A DNA stretch of 64,000 nucleotides, from positions 1 to 64,000 of the forward strand of contig NZ_VYKL01000025.1 in the NCBI RefSeq assembly GCF_008710145.1. The letters are read 5' to 3'. The notes beneath the pieces are model-generated. The model was given only the letters and a program-made list of their open reading frames with translations, was not told the DNA's origin and ran no database searches. Numbering within the stretch: the first letter of the stretch is position 1; every line of letters begins with the position of its first letter. Origin of the DNA: Niallia endozanthoxylica. GTDB taxonomy: Bacteria > Bacillota > Bacilli > Bacillales > Cytobacillaceae. Position numbers and translations under genes: made by a program. Of the stretch, positions 53,871 through 62,134 are shown piece after piece.

Positions 53871-56435
53871 CTATTCACGAACGGTCGGTACATGAGATTT
53901 CCGCGCGAACAAAATCCTGCGGCCTAAAAATACAAGATATAGCAGCAAGGATAGGCCGGAAATCGCCATGGTCATGTAAAGAATCTTTGGTACGTATTCT
54001 AAGTGAACGGTGTGCGTACCTTCACTGAGCGGAACGCCAATAAAGCTGCCGACTTTTTCATATTCAGCATTCTCTCCGTCTACCGTAACCTTCCAATTCT
54101 CATCATAAGGAATACTTAAAAAGAGTGTCCCTTTATCTTGGACAATGATTTCACCTGTTACCTGGGTGTCTGAATATTCCTTGATTTCAAGTGCCTTATT
54201 TTGTAAGCCGTTGATTGCCTTTTCTAGCTCCGAATAATTCAACGTATAAAAGGAAGGGATTTGCATCGTTTGGGTGTCCTTTTCTAATTGAACCCTAATG
54301 TTCAGACTCTCATCTTCATAAGTCCCTAGGCTAATAAACCCTCCCAGCCCCATGTTTTGCGGGCGGACTTCTGCCCCATTGATCAAAATGTTAATCTTCT
54401 CTTCAAAGTTCTGAATCGTCTCAGCATCTAAATTCATATACAATTCTCTTGTATCAGATATCGTCATATTCGTTTCTATTGAAGGAGTTCCATTCCCTGA
54501 CTCCCTTTGTACCACTTTCTTCCCTGCTTCATTCACGACTTCTTCCAGCGAATGCAGGATAGCTTCGGGGTTCTGCTTCTCATAGTAAGAGGCCTCTTCT
54601 CCATCCATCAAATGATTTTGAATGTTGAACATCCCCTTTTCCCCGCCCTTATTCATAAACCCTTGATCCACCATATAGCCCAGTGGCAGATTCATATGGA
54701 TACGATAGACCATGATATTTCCTTCCTGGAACATCTTCGTATAGATTCTTTCGTCTAGTTCGCTCGTTGTGACAACATATTTAAACCCGAAAAGGGCATC
54801 GCTTAAAAAGATTCCATTCCCCATGTTCGCTGCCCTTGAGTTAGCAGCATAACCCAATTCTCTCAAAAATAGATTATGCTCTCCATTTCCAGTAGACGTA
54901 TAGATGCCCATTCCTTTGTACTTATATCTCAGCGATTCATTTAATGTAGTAACCAAGGATGGATCCACTTTTGTCCGGTAAAAGGAGTCATCCATCTCTT
55001 GCAGACGATTGAACGCTTTTTCATATGAAGGATTATGTACGTCATACCAATTAACAGGGTGGGATGGACTGATATAGTTTCTAAGAATCGTCTGGCTGTT
55101 CATTCCCAAATCAACCAGAATCAAAAGGCACAAACCCATTTTTGCAAAAGTATGTAAGAGAATGGAACCTTTTTTATTCATTAGAACCACAATCAGGATT
55201 GTGAGAGCAACAAGAATAAATAGATTCTTATTGATTAACCATAGCGTATAAATATTTCCGTCTAACAATTTATTAGCCAAACTCAGAAACACTAGATTCA
55301 CTCCGGCAACACCAATTATCTGTCTCATCGTTATCCATTCCAGCTCTCCTGCAGCTTTGACAGACAAAATGATCATGAGAAAGGAGACAATAAACGCATA
55401 GCGGTAATGGGCGCCGTTCGGCAATTCAAACACATGCCAAGCCATATTAAGGAAAGTGAATGTCATACTATACAACAGAAAGCCCAATAAGAAGCCGTAT
55501 ACCACTCTTTCTTTTACCGGAAAAGTCTTGTTTAAAAAATATAACGGAACCAGCAGGATGACTCCCACTCCTGCATAAATACTTAAATTTTGGATGATCG
55601 TCGTTCCATTAAAAAAGGACCCATACAAATCCAATGGATTCAGCAAGTAAGAAAGTTCATTCACATCCGCCGCCGTGTACTTATTTTTCCGCAACTCTAA
55701 AAAAGTGGGAATCGTAATGAAACACGTAAATAAAAAAGCGAGGATGACACTTTTGAAAAAAAGAAAAAACCTCTTCAACCTCTCCTTTTTCCCTAGAGAG
55801 TGGAGATAAAGTTCCCCGACAAAATAAAGAAAGACAAACAAACCAACCATATAAGAGATATAGAAGTTGGCAAAAAACATGAGAGTCAGGCCGATTAAAA
55901 AGATATGAGAGCGTTCCGATTTAAGAATCTCGTGAACACCGGCAATGATGATTGGCAATAAATAAACAGCATCAATCCACATCGGTAAGAAATAATACGT
56001 GATGGAATAGGACATCAGTGCATAGCTGATGGAAAAAATAAAGATTATCCACCGTTGGGGTGTAAAATGCTTTCTTAATAAATAAGCCATCGTTACGGAA
56101 CTGAGACCGATTTTGATTAACCAAATAACTAGAATGGAAAAGGGGATAAAGGATCTCGGAAACAAAAGAATGAGTATGGATAATGGGGACGATAAATAAT
56201 AGGCAATGGTTGCCCAAAAAGAAGTTCCCATTCCATAATTCCACGTATAAATCGGACTAGCATTTCCTTTCAACACATCATATAGATGGTTATAAAACAT
56301 CGTCATTTGCTGCGGCAAATCGATATACCAAATGGAATTTCCCCCAAACGGAGTAATGTCTAATCTGAGAAAAACAGCAATGATGATAAGAATGGGGATA
56401 GTGAATAAACCTAAAGAATCTAACAATTTTTTCAT
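53871..56435 (-). CDS. yfhO: YfhO-family membrane glycosyltransferase
   Basis: Large membrane protein of 854 residues with about 13 transmembrane helices in the first 440 residues, a mostly extracellular region about 450-815 and a final helix (about 820-840) before RILFARKSHVPTVRE. FGGNSIWYIDLPQQMTMFYNHLYDVLKG near the N-terminus is the YfhO signature, holding the Asp of the GT-C-type site. In B. subtilis and Listeria, YfhO-type proteins transfer undecaprenyl-phosphate-linked sugar to lipoteichoic acid outside the membrane. Here it follows the CsbB-like and GtrA-like genes, completing that system. ATG behind AAGGGAG. Confidence 0.92.
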   Translation of the reverse strand: MKKLLDSLGLFTIPILIIIAVFLRLDITPFGGNSIWYIDLPQQMTMFYNHLYDVLKGNASPIYTWNYGMGTSFWATIAYYLSSPLSILILLFPRSFIPFSILVIWLIKIGLSSVTMAYLLRKHFTPQRWIIFIFSISYALMSYSITYYFLPMWIDAVYLLPIIIAGVHEILKSERSHIFLIGLTLMFFANFYISYMVGLFVFLYFVGELYLHSLGKKERLKRFFLFFKSVILAFLFTCFITIPTFLELRKNKYTAADVNELSYLLNPLDLYGSFFNGTTIIQNLSIYAGVGVILLVPLYFLNKTFPVKERVVYGFLLGFLLYSMTFTFLNMAWHVFELPNGAHYRYAFIVSFLMIILSVKAAGELEWITMRQIIGVAGVNLVFLSLANKLLDGNIYTLWLINKNLFILVALTILIVVLMNKKGSILLHTFAKMGLCLLILVDLGMNSQTILRNYISPSHPVNWYDVHNPSYEKAFNRLQEMDDSFYRTKVDPSLVTTLNESLRYKYKGMGIYTSTGNGEHNLFLRELGYAANSRAANMGNGIFLSDALFGFKYVVTTSELDERIYTKMFQEGNIMVYRIHMNLPLGYMVDQGFMNKGGEKGMFNIQNHLMDGEEASYYEKQNPEAILHSLEEVVNEAGKKVVQRESGNGTPSIETNMTISDTRELYMNLDAETIQNFEEKINILINGAEVRPQNMGLGGFISLGTYEDESLNIRVQLEKDTQTMQIPSFYTLNYSELEKAINGLQNKALEIKEYSDTQVTGEIIVQDKGTLFLSIPYDENWKVTVDGENAEYEKVGSFIGVPLSEGTHTVHLEYVPKILYMTMAISGLSLLLYLVFLGRRILFARKSHVPTVRE

Positions 56436-56459
56436 AAAACTTAACTCCCTTGAATACTT

Positions 56460-56483
56460 AAAATGCCAAGATTGGCATTTTAT
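56460..56483 (-). other. Short hairpin between gtrA-like and yfhO genes
   Basis: AAAATGCCAA-GA-TTGGCATTTT. On the minus strand its own A/U ends could allow weak termination or RNA processing, tuning YfhO below the two upstream genes. Confidence 0.55.
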
Positions 56484-56546
56484 TTCGGTAAAATCACTTT
56501 CGCCGGATGATAAATAGTCCTCCCTATTTAAAAAGGGGGCAACCTA

Positions 56547-56945
56547 TTAGCCTCGAGAGGTTTTAAAAATCACATATTTACTCGCAAAATAATTAAAGAC
56601 CACAACCAACACATTGGCTGCTATTTTCGCAAGGATACTATCCACGTTTAATAGCTCAATTAGAACAATCATTGTTCCAATATCCAATAGATAGGATAGC
56701 CCGCGGAAAAATAAAAACGAAGTAAATTCCCGTAATAGTGATAAAGCGTCCGTATGTTTACTATGAAAGACATATAATTTGTTCGTGATAAAAGCAAAAA
56801 GAACAGACAACACCCATGCAATAGTTGTGGCTACTTTGTAATCCATTCCCATCCATTTGTCAAACACAGCAAAGCTGACAAGATTCACAAGTGTCGTTAA
56901 CACACCGAACAATAGATAACTGAACATTTCCTTCTTATTTTTCAT
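56547..56945 (-). CDS. GtrA-like flippase
   Basis: Four-helix membrane protein of 132 residues from the ATG at 56945 (AAGGCGG, 9 nt upstream; frame opens at 56975). EMFSYLLFGVLTTLVNLVSFAVFDKWMG and a final helix AKIAANVLVVVFNYFASKYVIFK are the GtrA signature. Such proteins flip undecaprenyl-phosphate-sugar to the outer face. The first codons overlap the end of the glycosyltransferase gene region (15 bp gap), so they are co-translated. Confidence 0.9.
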   Translation of the reverse strand: MKNKKEMFSYLLFGVLTTLVNLVSFAVFDKWMGMDYKVATTIAWVLSVLFAFITNKLYVFHSKHTDALSLLREFTSFLFFRGLSYLLDIGTMIVLIELLNVDSILAKIAANVLVVVFNYFASKYVIFKTSRG

Positions 56946-56959
56946 AGAGATAGCCCGCC

Positions 56960-57943
56960 TTACTGATGAACACATGTTCGTTTTTCAACTTTATGATTCT
57001 CCTGATTCAACGCTCTCTCATTATTATATTCGTCAACAAAATAGAGCGGACGATTTTTCGTTTCATTGAAGATTCTTCCTAAGTATTCCCCAATAATACC
57101 AAGGGAAATAAGCTGAATTCCACCCAAAAATAAAATAATCGTCATGAGTGAAGGATATCCTGCCACCGGATCACCAATTAAAAGCGTTTTGACAATAATC
57201 CAGATCATAAACATAAAAGCAAAAAAAGAAATGACGCAACCAAACAGAGCAGACAACCGTAAAGGTGTGGTCGTAAAGGATGTAATTCCTTCAATGGCAA
57301 GGTCCATTAATTTTCCATAATTCCACTTCGTTTCTCCCGCTGCTCGAGGGTCACGGTCAAATAAGATTTCCTTTTTATTGTAACCAATCCAGCTGAACAT
57401 GCCCTTTGTGTAACGCTGAGCTTCCCTCAGTTGTTTAAGAGCTTCTACACACCTTCTGTCAAGGAGGCGGAAATCTCCTGTATTTTCTTGAATCGGGATT
57501 CTGGTCATTTTTTGCAGAACTTTATAGTATGCAGAAGATGTCCATTTTTTCAGCCATGTCTCGCCTGTTCGGGATTTTCTTTTCGCATATACATCATCAT
57601 ATCCCTGCTCCCAATAGTAAATCATCTCCGGAATTAATTCCGGCGGGTCCTGCAAATCAGCATCGATGATAATGACGGCATCCCCCGCTGCATGGTCCAA
57701 ACCGGCAATCATGGCGATTTCTTTACCGAAATTACGTGATAAGTCAACATAGGAAACTCTTTCATCCCGCATCCTCATGCTTTTAATAATGGATAATGTA
57801 TTATCCTGGCTGCCGTCATTCACAAATAATAGTTCAAAATTGTAGGATGGAATCCCGTTCATGACTATTTTTAACCGATCATATAATTGACCCAAAACAG
57901 CTTCCTCATTATATGCTGGCACCAAGATTGTTACAGTTTTCAT
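56960..57943 (-). CDS. csbB: CsbB-like undecaprenyl-phosphate glycosyltransferase (GT2)
   Basis: Makes undecaprenyl-phosphate-sugar (GlcNAc in the B. subtilis CsbB model) for wall-polymer glycosylation. 327 residues from the ATG at 57943 (AAAGGAG upstream; frame opens at 58003). GT2 domain 1-225 with VTILVPAYNEEAVLGQLYDRL, DxD-type DADLQDPPE and GDFRLLDRRCVEALKQLREAQRYTKGMFSWIGY; two transmembrane helices (about 232-258 and 268-292) precede the YLGRIFNETKNRP tail. First gene of the CsbB-GtrA-YfhO operon. Confidence 0.92.
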   Translation of the reverse strand: MKTVTILVPAYNEEAVLGQLYDRLKIVMNGIPSYNFELLFVNDGSQDNTLSIIKSMRMRDERVSYVDLSRNFGKEIAMIAGLDHAAGDAVIIIDADLQDPPELIPEMIYYWEQGYDDVYAKRKSRTGETWLKKWTSSAYYKVLQKMTRIPIQENTGDFRLLDRRCVEALKQLREAQRYTKGMFSWIGYNKKEILFDRDPRAAGETKWNYGKLMDLAIEGITSFTTTPLRLSALFGCVISFFAFMFMIWIIVKTLLIGDPVAGYPSLMTIILFLGGIQLISLGIIGEYLGRIFNETKNRPLYFVDEYNNERALNQENHKVEKRTCVHQ

Positions 57944-58090
57944 TTCTACTTTAACTCCTTTTTTAAAACCGTTTTTACTCATTTCTAAAATTTCCAACAA
58001 CATCCATTAGTTTACACCTTTTTTCTTCCTATTAAAATAGGACTCTTGTGACAATTACATTTCAATCGTTTAATATTTGAAATTTACAAA

Positions 58091-58206
58091 CATGGAGACG
58101 GTCCAGTTTCCATTTCTCTCTTAAAACGTGGGGGCGGTTCTAATGTTTCATCAACATCATACTTTAATTAACAAACGAAACGAGAGAACAGCCCCTACGT
58201 TTCATC
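58091..58206. repeat. Cluster of GGGACGGTTC-type repeats
   Basis: A partial copy (58091-58110, GGAGACGGTCC), a full copy (58121-58152, AAAACGTGGGGGCGGTTC) and an inverted full copy (58175-58206, AACGAGAGAACAGCCCC). The last two are arranged head to head and could fold on each other, just before the SDR gene start. Confidence 0.75.
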
Positions 58207-58223
58207 AAAAACAGGAGGTCGTT

Positions 58224-59159
58224 ATGAAAGAAAAAATTGTTATTATTACAGGAGCAAATTCCGGAATTGGTAAAGCAGCAGCCCTAAAGTTTGCAGAAGG
58301 CTTTCGTGTGATCATGGCTTGCCGCAATATGGAGATTAGTCCAGCCGTACAAAGAGACATTATTGAAACCACAAGAAATACCCATGTAGATTTGATGGAG
58401 CTTGATGTTTCTTCTTTTGATTCTATTCGTACATTTTGTACAGCTTTTAAATCCAAATACCCGCGGTTGGACATCCTGATACATAACGCTGCCTATTTAA
58501 ATCACGGTGTAAAAGAATATAAACTTAGTACTGATCATATTGAATTGTCCTTTGCCACTAATACATTCGGTCCTTTTTTGATGACTCGTTTATTGCTTGA
58601 TCATCTTAAAAAATCCCCAGACCCAAGAATCCTCCATGCTTGTACGACAAACATCAAAAGTTTCTTTGACCCGAAAAGGAAGATAGAGTTCGACAATTTG
58701 CGTGGAGAACTGAGGGGCAGTCGGCCTTATAGCACTTATAAAATGTATGGAGATTCAAAAATGGCGTTATTGATGCTGACCTTCAAAATGGCAGAAGAAT
58801 TTAAAAGCATGGGGATCCTTGTCAATGCGCTTCAAATTAATCGTGTAAAACTATCAAAAGAGACGATTAATAAAATGCATTCCTTTTGGAAAGTATTTGC
58901 ATGGGTACAAAATCTCACGAATCCCTTACCGTTGGACATGGCCGATAACTATTATCACATTTGTACTTCAGATGAATTTAAAAGTGTTACCGGCCAACTT
59001 ATCAATCATAAGAGAGAGATTGTTAAACCTTCAATAACCGAAAAAGGATTTACACAATTAAAGAACATATTCGGTTCAAGCAGCTATCCCAGCTACGCAA
59101 CAAACGCTCAAAATGTTGAACAAATATGGAGGCTGAGCACCACCCTCACAGAAGACTAA
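58224..59159 (+). CDS. Short-chain dehydrogenase/reductase (SDR)
   Basis: NAD(P)(H)-dependent oxidoreductase of 311 residues from the ATG at 58224 (AGGAGG, 6 nt upstream; the longer frame from 58128 runs through a repeat and lacks a site). Cofactor motif TGANSGIGKAAAL at 9-21, HNAAYL and the catalytic YxxxK in MYGDSKMALLM (about 175). It resembles retinol-dehydrogenase-like SDRs. Unusual: the Ser usually 13 residues before Tyr is replaced by a STYK region, so check activity assumptions. Monocistronic. Confidence 0.85.
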   Translation: MKEKIVIITGANSGIGKAAALKFAEGFRVIMACRNMEISPAVQRDIIETTRNTHVDLMELDVSSFDSIRTFCTAFKSKYPRLDILIHNAAYLNHGVKEYKLSTDHIELSFATNTFGPFLMTRLLLDHLKKSPDPRILHACTTNIKSFFDPKRKIEFDNLRGELRGSRPYSTYKMYGDSKMALLMLTFKMAEEFKSMGILVNALQINRVKLSKETINKMHSFWKVFAWVQNLTNPLPLDMADNYYHICTSDEFKSVTGQLINHKREIVKPSITEKGFTQLKNIFGSSSYPSYATNAQNVEQIWRLSTTLTED

Positions 59160-59269
59160 GTTTCAATTTTTATTGCCTATTATCCACCTGCGTTTGATTT
59201 TATAAACTCAATCAGATTTAATCTTTCATTCTTATTTCATCTTTTCAAACAAGTCTTATTAATAAACAT

Positions 59270-59314
59270 GAGCAGAAGCCCTATCCACTTAGATGCGGAA
59301 TAAGGCTTCTGCTC
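59270..59314. terminator. Hairpin between SDR and PAS-GGDEF-EAL genes
   Basis: Perfect 11-bp stem GAGCAGAAGCC / GGCTTCTGCTC with a 23-nt loop between convergent genes. No U-tract on the plus strand. Confidence 0.6.
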
Positions 59315-59393
59315 AATCTAATATATTCAACGTATTCCCGACAGAAGTCTCCCATCAGTTAATAGACAAAAAATAACCAATCTGTGAAACTTT

Positions 59394-59428
59394 TTGTGAA
59401 ACAAGATTTTCACAACATCACAGCGAAC
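59394..59428. repeat. Dispersed repeat of GTGAAACAAGATTTT type (copy 2)
   Basis: TTTGTGAAACAAGATTTTCA followed by CAACATCACAGCGA, similar to 47876-47912. GTGAAA...TTTCAC can form a short hairpin. Confidence 0.55.
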
Positions 59429-59436
59429 AAAGGTTA

Positions 59437-61632
59437 TTACAATGTATTTTTCAGTAGCCTCAATTCTTCCTGACGTTTCATTAATTTCATCATCGTTTCG
59501 AAGTCAGGGCTGCTTAAGGGACGGCTTATATAATAGCCTTGAATCTCGTCACAATCCAAATCCTTTAAGCATTCGAGGATGTCACTGTCTTCTACTCCCT
59601 CTGCAATTACCTTTAGATTGAGATCTTTCGCTAACGTAATAATGGCTTTCACAATGGCCATATCTTCTTTTCTATTAAACATTTCTCTTACATATGATTG
59701 GTCAATCTTTAAATAATCAAAGGGAAATCTTTTTAAATAATTTAACGAAGAGTATCCTGTTCCGAAATCATCAATCGATACCCCCACCCCAAGTTCTCTT
59801 AACGTCTCCACATTCTTTATGCATTCTTCTGTATTATCTATCACAGTCGTTTCAGTAATTTCCAGTTCTAATAATCCTGGTTCCAGCCCTGTTTCCTCTA
59901 ACACGTGTTTAACCATCTCCGTAAAATCAGGGTGGCTGAATTGGATCGGTGAGATATTTACACTTACTCGTAACTGCTGGGCCATTTTCGATTCAGCCCA
60001 CTTTTTATTTTGGATACAAGCATTTTTCAATACCCACTTGTCTATTTTCCAAATAACACCTGTTTCTTCTGCTATTGGAATAAACTTATTTGGAGGAACA
60101 TTCCCTAAAATGGGGTGATGCCAGCGCAGCAAGGCTTCCATACCACTTATCTTATTTGTCTTGAGATCTAATTTCGGCTGAAAGTATAGTTCAAATTCAT
60201 CATTTTCAATCGCTGTTTGCAAATAGGCTTCAATTTGCAGATAGTCTTGTTTCGCCTCCATCATGTCTTGATCAAATATTTTATAAGCGTTTCGCCTTTG
60301 TTTCTTTGCTGCATACATGGCGAAATCGGCATTTTTCATCAACTGGTCAATATCCAATCCATGATCTGGAAACAAGCTAATTCCGATACTTCCTGTTATA
60401 AAAAGTCCTACCGTCGAACTAAACTGAACCTTTTCATGAAATACAGATAAGAGCTTTTCAGCAGCTTTTATAAGTACCCCCTCATCCAGCCTTTCTGGAA
60501 AAAGAACAATAAATTCATCACCTGCAAATCTGTAGATATAATCATTTGGGCCGATTACCTGCTGCAGTCTCGTAGCGATGGTCTTTAATAATTGGTCACC
60601 AAAGGTATGACCAAATGAATCATTAATATTTTTAAACTGATCCAGATCTAATAGTAAGAAAGCGAATTTTTGCTTTTTTTCTATTAACTGATTGATGTCT
60701 TCTATTAATTTTCTTCGATTAGGTAAATTAGTTAATGTATCATGATAAGCTAAAAATTCTACTTCTTCTTTTGCACGATGCAATTCTGAAATATCATTGC
60801 TGCAACCGATGATATTAGTAATTTTCCCATTTTCATAAACAGGAGATAACGTGGTTAATATGTGATGATTACGATAGGAATAAGTATAGGTCACAGTCTG
60901 GCCCGTATAGGCCTTCTCATAATTTTCTTCTAATAAGCTCGCAATACGATTGGAAAATAACTCTTTTGGGGTCTTTTGATAAACAAGATGCGTTTCCAAA
61001 CCAAGTTGTTGAGCTAGTTTTCCTTCACCAAATTGATAAACAAAATGTCCAGCATGATTTTTTGTCACTTTAAATACAAAATTATGCATCGAACTGACAA
61101 CTAAATTGAAATCATTTTTGAGAGCATTAACTAGCTTTTCTTCATTTTCTTTTCCTGCAGTAATATCCGTCCTTAATGCAATATACATATAGGGTTTATT
61201 ATCATCATCGCAAAATGGAACAATGGTCGTTTTTACCCAATAATACATGCCGTCTTTTGCCTTATTCTTGATATTTCCCTCCCAAATCTCACCACGTTTA
61301 ATCGTATCCCACATCTGTTTAATAAACGATTGATCATGATATCCGGAATTGATAATCTTATGCGTCTTTCCAATTAATTCCTTACGGTTATACTTAGAAA
61401 TCTCGCAGAATTTATCATTCACATATAAGATTTGGCCGCTTGCATTTGTCACAGCCACAATAATGGATTGATCAATGGCGTATTTTAGTGTTGAAAATTG
61501 ATTGAGAACCCGTTTAATTTCATCTATTATTTCAGTTGAATTTTCTTCCAAACCTCCACTTATCTTTAGTGAGGCGTGCCTTAGTGATTGGATTAACTCC
61601 TTATAGTCCTGATCTTCAAAAAAGTTTAACAT
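59437..61632 (-). CDS. PAS-PAS-GGDEF-EAL cyclic-di-GMP protein
   Basis: Cytoplasmic 731-residue enzyme from the ATG at 61632 (GGAGA, 9 nt upstream). The first PAS with PAC (about 55-170) begins QSIIVAVTNASGQILYVNDKF, much like the corresponding PAS of the protein at 23832-25925. A second PAS (about 180-290), a GGDEF domain whose site reads RFAGDEF (first Gly replaced by Ala), and an EAL domain with MEALLRWHHP, ELEITETTV and SIDDFGTGYSSL. The EAL part looks intact, so net phosphodiesterase is the better guess. No RxxD site seen. Monocistronic. Confidence 0.9.
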   Translation of the reverse strand: MLNFFEDQDYKELIQSLRHASLKISGGLEENSTEIIDEIKRVLNQFSTLKYAIDQSIIVAVTNASGQILYVNDKFCEISKYNRKELIGKTHKIINSGYHDQSFIKQMWDTIKRGEIWEGNIKNKAKDGMYYWVKTTIVPFCDDDNKPYMYIALRTDITAGKENEEKLVNALKNDFNLVVSSMHNFVFKVTKNHAGHFVYQFGEGKLAQQLGLETHLVYQKTPKELFSNRIASLLEENYEKAYTGQTVTYTYSYRNHHILTTLSPVYENGKITNIIGCSNDISELHRAKEEVEFLAYHDTLTNLPNRRKLIEDINQLIEKKQKFAFLLLDLDQFKNINDSFGHTFGDQLLKTIATRLQQVIGPNDYIYRFAGDEFIVLFPERLDEGVLIKAAEKLLSVFHEKVQFSSTVGLFITGSIGISLFPDHGLDIDQLMKNADFAMYAAKKQRRNAYKIFDQDMMEAKQDYLQIEAYLQTAIENDEFELYFQPKLDLKTNKISGMEALLRWHHPILGNVPPNKFIPIAEETGVIWKIDKWVLKNACIQNKKWAESKMAQQLRVSVNISPIQFSHPDFTEMVKHVLEETGLEPGLLELEITETTVIDNTEECIKNVETLRELGVGVSIDDFGTGYSSLNYLKRFPFDYLKIDQSYVREMFNRKEDMAIVKAIITLAKDLNLKVIAEGVEDSDILECLKDLDCDEIQGYYISRPLSSPDFETMMKLMKRQEELRLLKNTL

Positions 61633-61860
61633 GCGCATAATCTCCGTGTATACATAGGTTTATTCATATAGTAATACCATTGCATTTTTGATTAAGGAAT
61701 TCTCTTTATATATGTGAGTTTTCTTTCTTCAATGTTGAGACCTTTGCATAATCGTCCTTAATTTTTACTGTTTTCAGTTCATTTATTATCATAGTTCAAT
61801 CATACTATAGCTAATATTATAGTACTACATCAAAAATAAAAAAATTCTTGAGCGATGGCT
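61633..61860. other. Upstream region of the PAS-GGDEF-EAL gene
   Basis: AT-rich promoter region. No open frame with a ribosome site and no clear operator seen. Confidence 0.35.
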
Positions 61861-61863
61861 TTA

Positions 61864-61970
61864 GAAACGTGGGGACGGTTCCCCTGACGCTTCATAGAAG
61901 TCCTTTATAGATTCCTCTCCATATCGCTTTTCCTTTCAATGCAACGTGAGAACCGTCCTGCTTTTTCACC
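61864..61970. repeat. Pair of inverted GGGACGGTTC-type repeats
   Basis: GAAACGTGGGGACGGTTC at 61864-61881 and its inverted relative GCAACGTGAGAACCGTCC at 61941-61958. They lie head to head about 60 bp apart between two convergent-side gene ends. Confidence 0.72.
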
Positions 61971-61971
61971 C

Positions 61972-62035
61972 AAAAAAGGCGCCATGAACAGTGTGGTTTA
62001 CAAACCGCTCATTGCGCCCTTTTTCATGTACTAAT
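61972..62035. terminator. Terminator with branched stem
   Basis: AAAAAAGGCGC / GCGCCCTTTTT with inner GTGTGGTTT/AAACCGC pairing, flanked by A- and T-runs. It is 100 bp past the 3' end of the GH3 gene on the minus strand. Confidence 0.78.
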
Positions 62036-62134
62036 CCGATTGTCCTTTTACCACAATCAAACAATTAATAATTAATATAAAAAACAAAATAAATTAGTTT
62101 TTGTGTAAAGAAAACTTAAGCTTTAACAAATCTT

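Noticed and set aside
58128..58223. Longer N-terminus for the SDR protein
   Set aside because: The extra 32 codons run through two GGGACGGTTC repeats; the AGGAGG before 58224 gives the normal SDR start.
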